Positions 43,931-51,403 of a DNA stretch of 52,700 bases are shown here, piece after piece; position 1 is the first letter of the stretch, and the number at the start of each line of letters is the position of its first letter. A program made the translations under genes and the position numbers. The notes below the pieces were generated by a model that had not been told where the DNA came from, did no database searches, and saw only the letters and a list, made by a program, of their open reading frames with translations. Origin of the DNA: Saprospiraceae bacterium (lineage in GTDB: Bacteria > Bacteroidota > Bacteroidia > Chitinophagales > Saprospiraceae); the NCBI GenBank assembly GCA_030728245.1, contig JANQZX010000077.1, forward strand, positions 31,632 to 84,331, read 5' to 3'.

Positions 43931-43973
43931 TATAAAAAAGAGGCTATTTTATTTTAAAATGAGATAGCCTCTT
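43931..43973 (-). terminator. Long hairpin between iscU and iscA, with T-tract on the minus strand
   Basis: The arms 43938-43953 and 43958-43973 can pair over 16 positions (the outer 10 perfect: AAGAGGCTAT with ATAGCCTCTT; two G-T pairs further in) around a TTAA loop. Read on the minus strand, the stem is followed by TTTTTTATA, a textbook intrinsic terminator. On the plus strand the following bases are AATCTCAATA, so termination of the isc transcript itself would be inefficient. Confidence 0.65.
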
Positions 43974-43985
43974 AATCTCAATACT

Positions 43986-44312
43986 ATGCTTTACGTCGGG
44001 GAATCTGCAAAATCTAAAATTGTCGAAATTCGTGCTGACAAAAATATGTCAGATGATTATTTCGTAAGAGTATCCGTCACAAGTGGCGGTTGCTCTGGTC
44101 TTAGTTACCAGATGGATTTTGATAATGAGAGTAATCCAAATGATCAAATTTTTGAAGATAACGATGTCAAAATTGTGACTGATTTAAAAAGCTTTCTCTA
44201 TCTGTGCAATACTACCCTAGAGTTTTCAGGTGGTCTTGATGGGAAAGGTTTTTACTTTAACAATCCAAATGCAGCCCGAACTTGTGGTTGCGGTGAAAGT
44301 TTTGCTGTTTAA
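43986..44312 (+). CDS. iscA: Iron-sulfur cluster assembly accessory protein (A-type carrier, IscA-like)
   Basis: Carrier that receives clusters or iron and passes them to target enzymes. The 108 residues contain the three A-type cysteines: C36 in SGGCSGLSY, and C100 and C102 in the C-terminal TCGCGESF. Sequence alone does not separate IscA, ErpA and SufA firmly; the position after iscU supports IscA. It is followed 8 bases later by a glycosyltransferase gene. Confidence 0.92.
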   Translation: MLYVGESAKSKIVEIRADKNMSDDYFVRVSVTSGGCSGLSYQMDFDNESNPNDQIFEDNDVKIVTDLKSFLYLCNTTLEFSGGLDGKGFYFNNPNAARTCGCGESFAV

Positions 44313-44320
44313 TTGGTTTA

Positions 44321-45478
44321 ATGAATGATTCTGTCATTGTGCGAATGATAAATCTGGCATTCGATGCGAAAAGGTTCTTTCGAAATGCTACGGGTCTTGG
44401 AAATTATAGTAGAACGCTATTAATAAATTTAAATAAGTATCATCCTCATCTATTTAAATTATTCCTTTTTACTCCTATTTCTTCTGATAATTCTTCCTCT
44501 TTATCTGATAAGTATTTTTTTAATATTGTTAATCCTCGCTGGTACAAATATTTTTTTTGGAGGTCTTTGGGTGTGCCTCAAGATTGTAAAAATTACCTGA
44601 TTCATATTTACCACGGACTAAGTAATGAATTGCCTGTCGAATTTGTAAAAAACCCATATATCAAATGGGTAGTTACTATTCATGATATTGCTTTCCTTTA
44701 CTATAAAACAGATTATTCTTTTTTTGATAGATTTATTCATTTTCAAAAAATACGATATAGTTGTCAAAAAGCTGATGTTGTTATTGCCGTTAGCGAATAT
44801 ACTAAAATAGATATCTGTAAAAAATTTAATCTTCCTCCCGAAAAGGTAGAGGTAGTTTATCAAACTGTAAACGATAATTTCAAAAAGACCTATACGAAAG
44901 TCGAATTTCAACAAGTTGTGAATCTTTATCATTTACCAAATCAATATTTCTTATCGGTTGGAAGCATTACAGCAAGGAAAAATTTGTTATCCGCTTTAAA
45001 AGCCTGGAAAGATCTTCCCACTGAATATCAATGGCCTTTTCTAATTATTGGTAAGCCAAACAGGAAATATTTTAAAAAAATTAAAGCAGAAATAGATCTC
45101 TTTAAAGAGATTTATTCTAATAAAATTATATTTAGAAACGTATCGAACGAACATTTACCTATCGTTTATCAAAATGCAGAAGTTTTTATTTACCCATCTT
45201 ATTTTGAAGGTTTTGGTATTCCTGTTTTAGAGGCATTATATAGCGGTATTCCTGTAATTACAAGTAAAACAACATCGTTACCTGAAGTGGGTGGACCAGG
45301 TGCTTACCTGGTAGATCCCGCTAATTATGAAGAAATAAAGGAAGGTATTCTCTTCTTTATGCAACAAAGAGAGCAAAGAAAACATGCAGTAAAAAAGGGG
45401 TTTGAGCATGTCAAAAAATTTGACGCACAAGTGGTAACTGATAAATTAGTGCATGTTTATCAAAATTTACTTCAATAA
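44321..45478 (+). CDS. Family 4 glycosyltransferase (GT-B fold)
   Basis: A 385-residue nucleotide-sugar glycosyltransferase. The N-terminus has the acceptor-side motif FDAKRFFRNATGLGNYSR, then HDIAFL and the C-terminal donor-binding region YPSYFEGFGIPVLEALYSG with the E-x7-E pair of GT4 enzymes. A second ATG at 44345 (MINLAFDAK) fits the usual start of the family better. Substrate and acceptor are unknown. It directly follows iscA, but no other polysaccharide gene is close, so its pathway is unclear. It converges on the class V aminotransferase gene with one base between the stop codons. Confidence 0.88.
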   Translation: MNDSVIVRMINLAFDAKRFFRNATGLGNYSRTLLINLNKYHPHLFKLFLFTPISSDNSSSLSDKYFFNIVNPRWYKYFFWRSLGVPQDCKNYLIHIYHGLSNELPVEFVKNPYIKWVVTIHDIAFLYYKTDYSFFDRFIHFQKIRYSCQKADVVIAVSEYTKIDICKKFNLPPEKVEVVYQTVNDNFKKTYTKVEFQQVVNLYHLPNQYFLSVGSITARKNLLSALKAWKDLPTEYQWPFLIIGKPNRKYFKKIKAEIDLFKEIYSNKIIFRNVSNEHLPIVYQNAEVFIYPSYFEGFGIPVLEALYSGIPVITSKTTSLPEVGGPGAYLVDPANYEEIKEGILFFMQQREQRKHAVKKGFEHVKKFDAQVVTDKLVHVYQNLLQ

Positions 45479-45479
45479 T

Positions 45480-46745
45480 TTAACTTTTCGCCATTTCCTT
45501 TAAAGCAGAAATGAATATATCCAGTTCCTTGGTGGTAGTGTAAATATTGGGTACGATTCTACAACCTTGAACTCCCTGACCATCAATAGCTACCGTCCAA
45601 ATTCTATATTTTTTCAAGAGATTCTCTGCCATCAAAGAGGTTTTCATATTTTTTATACCCACATTGGCGATACCACAAACTCTTTGTGGGTCAGCTGGAG
45701 TATTTACAATTATATTTGGTTCATTGCGCACACGGCTGGTCCAATAATTTTGTAAAAAGCGCAATCTGGCTTCTTTTTTATCTAATCCTATACGATGTAA
45801 ATACTCAATGGCATTTCCTATCGCTAAGTCAGTAGCAACGGGATGAGTACCTGTATGATTCATTCTTCTTATATTTTCCAAAGGATAGCCAAAGTCACCA
45901 AACATTGGCCAAAGACCGCTTATTTTTTCCTTATTTATATATAATAATCCTGCGCCTAAGGGTGCAGATAGCCATTTATGGAGACTGGAACCGTAGTAGT
46001 CACAGTTTAATTCTTTAATGTTAAAGGCAAAATGTCCGATAGCATGTGCTCCATCAACCAGCACTTCCACACCCTTTTTATGGGCCATGTCACAGATTTT
46101 TCTGATGGGAAGTATCTGACCAGTTATATTTACAATATGGCAGACCATGATTAATTTTGTTTTACTGGTTATAGCATTCTCATAGACCGCGACAATTTCT
46201 TCATCTGATTTTGGAATATTCGGCACATCTACTATTTTTCTAACAATACCATATCTTTCCTCACATAAACGAAAATGCTCTATCATGGCAAAATAATCCT
46301 GATTAGCCATGATAGCCTCATCACCTTTTTTCCAATGTATACCACCAATGACCGTATCTAAAGATTCTGTAGTGTTTCTGGTAATGATGATTTCTTCCGC
46401 ATCACATTGGATTAGATCCGCAAGTTGACCACAAACAGCTCTTTTATTATCCCACTGAACGGTTCGCATGTAATGAGAGCCCTGATAGTTTACCTCTCTT
46501 ATATGATGAAGATAGTCCTCCAGAATGGCTTGGGGCATAAAACAATAATATCCGTTTTCAAGATTTATATAATCTGGCTTTAACCGGTAACCTCCTCTGA
46601 TTCCTAACCAATAATTTTCGTCTTCAGCTATTTCTTCCACCGATTTATTTGCAACGGTTAGATTTAACTTTTCTAAGGTGTTAAATAATGCTGGGGCACC
46701 TAAGCCCATGGCAATGGAGTGTTTGAAAAAGGTCCTTTTATCCAT
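45480..46745 (-). CDS. Class V aminotransferase-fold PLP enzyme (isopenicillin-N-epimerase-like)
   Basis: A 421-residue PLP enzyme of the class V aminotransferase/cysteine desulfurase fold, closest in layout to isopenicillin N epimerases. PLP contacts visible: TRNTTESLD, DGAHAIGHF (D231, H234) and K257 in SSLHKWLSAPLG. The frame is open to 46871, but that start lies inside the upstream acylase gene; the ATG at 46745 (MDKRTFFKHSIAMGLGAPAL) is preferred. That N-terminus resembles a weak Tat-type leader with KR in place of RR, so export is uncertain. It follows the acylase gene by 28 bases. Confidence 0.88.
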   Translation of the reverse strand: MDKRTFFKHSIAMGLGAPALFNTLEKLNLTVANKSVEEIAEDENYWLGIRGGYRLKPDYINLENGYYCFMPQAILEDYLHHIREVNYQGSHYMRTVQWDNKRAVCGQLADLIQCDAEEIIITRNTTESLDTVIGGIHWKKGDEAIMANQDYFAMIEHFRLCEERYGIVRKIVDVPNIPKSDEEIVAVYENAITSKTKLIMVCHIVNITGQILPIRKICDMAHKKGVEVLVDGAHAIGHFAFNIKELNCDYYGSSLHKWLSAPLGAGLLYINKEKISGLWPMFGDFGYPLENIRRMNHTGTHPVATDLAIGNAIEYLHRIGLDKKEARLRFLQNYWTSRVRNEPNIIVNTPADPQRVCGIANVGIKNMKTSLMAENLLKKYRIWTVAIDGQGVQGCRIVPNIYTTTKELDIFISALKEMAKS

Positions 46746-46773
46746 AATTGTTCGTTTTCTTTGATGGTTTAAA

Positions 46774-48939
46774 TTAAGGGTGATAGGTTTTTGCTGCGTT
46801 GGTTTCCACTTCATTTTTATAAAAATGAACTTTTTTGAACTGTCCTCTCGTGTATCTAAGGGATTGATCATTAAAATGGCGTGAATTCAGGTCACTGGAA
46901 GAACCACCTGTGACAATAGAATGAGCATTAATTTTGGGGCCAAATTCTACAACGGCAACAAAACTATTTCCCAAAGTCCCATATCTTTTTTTGGTTCCTG
47001 CCTGTGTTTTTGAACCAAATGCAGCAAGCGATCCCCAGGCAGAAGAGGTGAAACCTACAGGCAAACTTTCTAAATCATCATTAAACTCTGGACGTATACC
47101 TGCACTTATTCGTTGAAACCTGTTGATCTCTCCCCATGTAGTCCTCCATGTGCCAAATTGACTTGTGAGTTGATTTATTGCTTTTTCAAAGGCAGCTTTT
47201 TTATCTGTTTCCAATAAGTTATTTAAAACATACGTCTCTAAATTTAACATTGACTTTGCACCATAGCCACTTTTAACTCTGGCAATCTCCATAATATTTT
47301 CACCATAAAAGATAGCCAAGGTAGTGGCAACAGATAGAGAATCTCTCTCAAAATTCCAGGCAGATAACTCCTTGAGTGGATCAGTAAATGAAGTGGATAA
47401 ATCTCCTTTATAAACTCTTAAAAGATCCGGTATAATCTTTGCAAAGCCAGGTAAAAATGGATTAAAAGCTGCTTTAACTAAACTGTCTAGCGTCCAGTTC
47501 CCTTTTACATTTTCCAATATTCTTAAAGCGGCTACACCTCGGAAATTTTCTTCATCCGGTGCCATATAATTAGGGTATTTTTTCCTTTCGGGACTAAATT
47601 TTCCAGAGGCAGTAAATGGATCTGAATTACAGTTCTGAATCCAGCCATTGGCAGGATTAATTATTCGAACCAGTTCTTTTACCTTATGAAATCCTTTCCA
47701 TTCCGTATTTGAAGTTGTTCCATCTAAAAGGCCATTCCAATTATAATCGAGGTTTCTTTTTGGCATAAAATTTCCATGCCAATAGGCAATATTTCCTGAA
47801 TTATCAGCAAAAACCGTGTTGTTAGATGAATTTGTATTTAACTTCATTACTTTCTCAAAAGATTTGACATCTTCTGTCTTGGTTCTTAGAAAAGATTGAG
47901 CTAATGCGTCAATCTGTTCTGTCATCATTCGTATGGATACCCATTTACCATCTTTTCGTGCTATAATTGGTCCGTGATGAGTAAAATACAAGGTGATTTC
48001 TCTCGATATTTTACCATTTTTAGTTTGAAAATAGATGACTTCCTTTCGGGTTTTGACAGGTATCCATTTTCCTTCATAAAGATAAAAATAGTCTTTCCCC
48101 CTTTTTTCTACAGTTTCTAAATATTCATCTGCTACATCGGCGGCACTGGAAGTATGCATCCAGCCACATTTATCATTAAATCCTTGATAAACAAAAAATT
48201 GTCCCCAGGTAACTGCGCCGTAAGTATTTAATCCTTCTTCACTTACTAAATGTACCTCTGTCCTGAAATAAAAAGAGGTATGCGGATTTATAAGGAGCAG
48301 TGGATACCCATTTTTTGTTAATTCTGGCGCAATAGCAAATCCATTTGAACCTGATGGTTCCTGCTCCCATTCAGGTAATTTTGGTACATGATATCCTATG
48401 CCATTTCCCTCATAAAAATCTTTAATCCCTTGAATTGGAATAATTGTAATGTTTCCGCCAATACTGCCCTCAGTAAATAATAAAGGCATCCATGGCTCAA
48501 ATCTATATAAGATTTTAGGTTTAACATTTGGATTTTTGTATAGATAATAATTAATGCCCGAGGCAAACCCGTCCAATAAAGCTTTTAACCAGGTAGGGGA
48601 ACGTAAATAATTATTTTTCGCAAGTAGAGTATCTGCATACATTCTTGCTCGTGCGTCCTGATAAAAATAATTTTCACCTAAGGATTCTGACAATCTGCCA
48701 AGTGCATCTAAATAATTTTCCTCCACCCGATTAAAATCATCCTCACACTGTGTGTACATTAATCCAAAAACCACATCGGCGTCGGTTTTACCATATATGT
48801 GGGGAACACCATAATTATCTCTTATAATAGTGACATTTTGTGCCCTTGTAGTCCATTCATTTATTTCATTTTTGGAAAATGTTTGTCCATTGAGTAAACA
48901 TAAACTGGAAAACAAAAGGATGGAAATCAGTTTGACCAT
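46774..48939 (-). CDS. Penicillin-acylase-family N-terminal-nucleophile amidohydrolase
   Basis: A 721-residue precursor of an Ntn amidase that splits itself into alpha and beta chains and cleaves N-acyl bonds; relatives act on penicillins, N-acyl-homoserine lactones or other N-acyl compounds. The signal peptide (about 1-19, ending CLLNGQ) places it in the periplasm. The alpha chain starts VTIIRDNYGVPHIYG. The processing site is SGSNGF, where S198 would be the beta-chain N-terminal nucleophile; most penicillin acylases have Trp or a similar residue where this has Gly. The substrate cannot be told. It is first in a probable two-gene unit with the class V PLP enzyme. Confidence 0.9.
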   Translation of the reverse strand: MVKLISILLFSSLCLLNGQTFSKNEINEWTTRAQNVTIIRDNYGVPHIYGKTDADVVFGLMYTQCEDDFNRVEENYLDALGRLSESLGENYFYQDARARMYADTLLAKNNYLRSPTWLKALLDGFASGINYYLYKNPNVKPKILYRFEPWMPLLFTEGSIGGNITIIPIQGIKDFYEGNGIGYHVPKLPEWEQEPSGSNGFAIAPELTKNGYPLLLINPHTSFYFRTEVHLVSEEGLNTYGAVTWGQFFVYQGFNDKCGWMHTSSAADVADEYLETVEKRGKDYFYLYEGKWIPVKTRKEVIYFQTKNGKISREITLYFTHHGPIIARKDGKWVSIRMMTEQIDALAQSFLRTKTEDVKSFEKVMKLNTNSSNNTVFADNSGNIAYWHGNFMPKRNLDYNWNGLLDGTTSNTEWKGFHKVKELVRIINPANGWIQNCNSDPFTASGKFSPERKKYPNYMAPDEENFRGVAALRILENVKGNWTLDSLVKAAFNPFLPGFAKIIPDLLRVYKGDLSTSFTDPLKELSAWNFERDSLSVATTLAIFYGENIMEIARVKSGYGAKSMLNLETYVLNNLLETDKKAAFEKAINQLTSQFGTWRTTWGEINRFQRISAGIRPEFNDDLESLPVGFTSSAWGSLAAFGSKTQAGTKKRYGTLGNSFVAVVEFGPKINAHSIVTGGSSSDLNSRHFNDQSLRYTRGQFKKVHFYKNEVETNAAKTYHP

Positions 48940-48963
48940 GGTATCAAATTTTTATTAATTTTG
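48932..48963 (+). promoter_or_regulatory. Candidate promoter for the GNAT acetyltransferase gene
   Basis: TTG at 48932-48934, a 21-base spacer and an exact TAATTTTG at 48956-48963. The start of transcription would be about 20 bases before the ATG. Confidence 0.6.
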
Positions 48964-48988
48964 GGAATTTAGGTAAAATAAATAAATT

Positions 48989-49501
48989 ATGAAAGTTTCC
49001 AGGGCAATTTTATCCGATTTACCCAATATCTGCAAACTAGCCAATAATGCCTACCGTGGCGAGGAAGCAAAAAAAGGATGGACATTTGAGTCCGATTTTA
49101 TTGAAGGGGATAAAAGAACAGATGAAAATGACCTGTTTTTGTTGTTTTCTAATGAAAAAGCGGTATTTCTTATTGCAAAAAATGATAAAGAGGTTGTCAC
49201 TGGCTCAGTGTATCTGGAAGTTAAAAATGAAAATTTATACATGGGAATGCTTTCCGTTGAGCCAATGCATCAAGGAAAAGGTATTGGAAAGCTTTTAGTG
49301 TCAAATGCTATTCAATATGGTCAATCTCTGGGTTTGGAAAAAATCCAGATTCAGGTTATTCATCTTCGGCAGGAACTTATTTTGTGGTATGAAAAATTAG
49401 GATTTATCTTATCAGATAAGATTTTACCTTTCGAGGTACCTTTAGAATTTGGCAAACCTAAAGTTCCTCTTCATTTTATTGAGATGTATCGTACCTTATA
49501 G
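48989..49501 (+). CDS. GNAT-family N-acetyltransferase
   Basis: A 170-residue acetyltransferase. The acetyl-CoA-binding motif A is MLSVEPMHQGKGIGKLLVSNAI (Q/RxxGxG/A form), and the C-terminal ELILWYEKLGFI is the usual motif B. The acceptor (small molecule or protein N-terminus) is unknown. It is the first of four plus-strand genes leading to dapF, after a gap of 57 bases. Confidence 0.88.
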   Translation: MKVSRAILSDLPNICKLANNAYRGEEAKKGWTFESDFIEGDKRTDENDLFLLFSNEKAVFLIAKNDKEVVTGSVYLEVKNENLYMGMLSVEPMHQGKGIGKLLVSNAIQYGQSLGLEKIQIQVIHLRQELILWYEKLGFILSDKILPFEVPLEFGKPKVPLHFIEMYRTL

Positions 49502-49558
49502 AACGAATATGCTTTGAAATGTACTATTTCACTATATTTACCACATAAAAGTAAATGA

Positions 49559-49804
49559 ATGCAAAAAAGTAAAGAAGATATTCAAAAGGAAAAAGATGAC
49601 TTTTTACGCCAATTTGTTGTCCCTGAGGGTAATATTTGGGGTTGGAAATTCTCCCTTTTCGGATTGGGCCTGATTCTATTTTTAAGCCTTTGGTTGACTT
49701 GGCTACATTATAAAAAGGGCGTTCCGGTAGGTTTTGATGAACAAAAAATGGAGATAAATCCTATGGTTTTACCTGAAAAAAAAGACACAGTTAAATATGA
49801 ATAA
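49559..49804 (+). CDS. Small single-pass membrane protein, function unknown
   Basis: An 81-residue protein with one membrane helix (about residues 31-50, KFSLFGLGLILFLSLWLTWL), a charged N-terminal cytoplasmic stretch rich in Lys and Glu, and a short polar C-terminal tail likely outside. Its stop codon overlaps the dapF start by 8 bases, a strong sign that it is translated and coupled to dapF. I recognise no family; a link to cell-wall synthesis is only suggested by dapF. Confidence 0.75.
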   Translation: MQKSKEDIQKEKDDFLRQFVVPEGNIWGWKFSLFGLGLILFLSLWLTWLHYKKGVPVGFDEQKMEINPMVLPEKKDTVKYE

Positions 49805-50624
49805 TACCATTCCTTTTTACAAATATCATGGAGCAGGTAATGATTTTATCTTTGTTGATCATAGAGATTTAAAAACGCTTCCAGTCTTAGATTCCAACCA
49901 AATAGCCCGTTTGTGTCACAGACATTTTGGCATTGGTGCCGATGGTCTTATTTTATTGGAAAATGATGATGTTGCTGATTTTAAAATGCGCTATTTTAAT
50001 GCCGATGGAAATGAAGGTTCTATGTGCGGTAATGGAGGTAGATGCATCGTTGCTTTTGCCAATGATTTGGGAATTATACCTTCAGAGGGTTCTTTTAGTG
50101 CCACCGATGGTCTTCACCAGTTTAAAGTGTTAGACAATAATGAATATGCTATCTCATTAAAAAATGTAGATAAGGTAGAAGTTATGCCAAATGCTTATTT
50201 TATTCATACAGGAAGTCCTCACTGGGTTGAATTTGTTGACGATTTAAACGGCTTTGATGTACATAATAAGGGAAAAAAAATACGGTTAGATCCGATGTTT
50301 GGAAAGGGTGGAACCAATGTAAATTTTTTGGTTGATGCTCCTACTGGTTTGGAAATTGCCACTTTTGAACGAGGCGTGGAGGCGGAAACATTGGCTTGTG
50401 GTACAGGTGTTACCGCCGCTGCCATGGCTTATTATGTAAGGAAAGGTTGGCAAGTTGATTCGTTTGAAGTTAGTATTAAAGCTAAGGGAGGATTACTTCA
50501 TGTTAGTTTCAGACCCAACCATGATAATGAAATACCTGCTTTTTCAGATGTTTGGTTGACAGGTCCTGCCGTACAGGTGTTTAAAGGCGAATTAAGGAAG
50601 GATTTTTTAAAAAATATTGATTAA
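49797..50624 (+). CDS. dapF: Diaminopimelate epimerase
   Basis: Converts LL- to meso-diaminopimelate for lysine and peptidoglycan synthesis, using two cysteines without a cofactor. The active-site cysteines are C77 in MCGNGGRC and C201 in ACGTGVTAAAMA; the start KYHGAGNDFIFVD is diagnostic. The 275 residues are of normal length. It begins within the small membrane protein gene and is followed 26 bases later by the acetolactate-decarboxylase-like gene. Confidence 0.96.
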   Translation: MNNTIPFYKYHGAGNDFIFVDHRDLKTLPVLDSNQIARLCHRHFGIGADGLILLENDDVADFKMRYFNADGNEGSMCGNGGRCIVAFANDLGIIPSEGSFSATDGLHQFKVLDNNEYAISLKNVDKVEVMPNAYFIHTGSPHWVEFVDDLNGFDVHNKGKKIRLDPMFGKGGTNVNFLVDAPTGLEIATFERGVEAETLACGTGVTAAAMAYYVRKGWQVDSFEVSIKAKGGLLHVSFRPNHDNEIPAFSDVWLTGPAVQVFKGELRKDFLKNID

Positions 50625-50650
50625 TAATTTATTTTTATTCTAAGCTATAA

Positions 50651-51364
50651 ATGAAAGCTAAATTTTCACTCATTCCATTGATAATCCTTTGTTTTAACGC
50701 TTTAGGAGAAGGGCAATGTTTAACGGGAAAGGTACATATTACAGGAGAAATGAGAAATGTAATGTGGAAGGGCCAACTTGAAGGTAATATCCATTTAGAT
50801 ACCATAGCAAATAAATCAAATGTTGTCGGACTTGGTCCACTTGAATATTTAGGAGGTGAAATTATCATCATGGATGGGAAATCTTACAAATCTATGGTTA
50901 GGTCAGATTCAAGTATGGAAGTGGTAGAAACATTCAATGTAAAGGCACCTTTTTTCGCTCATACAGATATTTCAAACTGGTCAGAGGAGTTATTAGATGT
51001 TGATATTCAGACTATCCAGCAGTTAGAATCTTTTTTGGATATTAAAATGAGTGAATCATCTCAACCTTTTATGTTTAAACTCGCTGGCCTTGTTAAAGAA
51101 GCTACCATACATGTTGTTAATCTGCCAGCTGGTGCAAAAGTCAGTTCACCTAACAATGCACATAAAGGACTAGTAAAATACCAAATGGAAAATAAAGAGG
51201 CAGAAATTGTTGGTTTTTTCTCTAAAGAGCACAAAGGTATTTTAACACACCATGATACTTATTTGCACCTTCATTTGATAACGAAAGATAAGCAAATGAT
51301 GGGGCATTTGGATGAATTGTCGATAGAGAAGGGGAAAATGAGGTTGTTTTTATGTCAAAACTGA
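50651..51364 (+). CDS. Acetolactate decarboxylase-like secreted protein
   Basis: A 237-residue protein resembling alpha-acetolactate decarboxylase (BudA/AlsD), which makes acetoin from acetolactate. LGPLEYLGGEIIIMDGK (61-77, with E70) matches the family's 'G.lDGEl.vlDGK' segment. H206, H208 and H219 (YLHLHLI, then MGHLDEL) have the HxH...H spacing of the zinc ligands. The usual catalytic arginine seems to be replaced by H154 (ATIHVVNLP). A leader (about 1-22, ending GEGQ) suggests export, unusual for a fermentation enzyme but seen in some family members. Activity is therefore uncertain. It converges on the eCIS-type toxin gene. Confidence 0.72.
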   Translation: MKAKFSLIPLIILCFNALGEGQCLTGKVHITGEMRNVMWKGQLEGNIHLDTIANKSNVVGLGPLEYLGGEIIIMDGKSYKSMVRSDSSMEVVETFNVKAPFFAHTDISNWSEELLDVDIQTIQQLESFLDIKMSESSQPFMFKLAGLVKEATIHVVNLPAGAKVSSPNNAHKGLVKYQMENKEAEIVGFFSKEHKGILTHHDTYLHLHLITKDKQMMGHLDELSIEKGKMRLFLCQN

Positions 51365-51403
51365 AGATAGCAACGAACAATTAGTTAATACTTTTTTGGA
51401 ATA

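Noticed and set aside
45480-46871. The longer reading of the class V PLP enzyme gene starting at 46871
   Set aside because: Its first 42 codons lie inside the end of the acylase gene and encode a sequence without similarity to the family; the ATG at 46745 gives a standard start.
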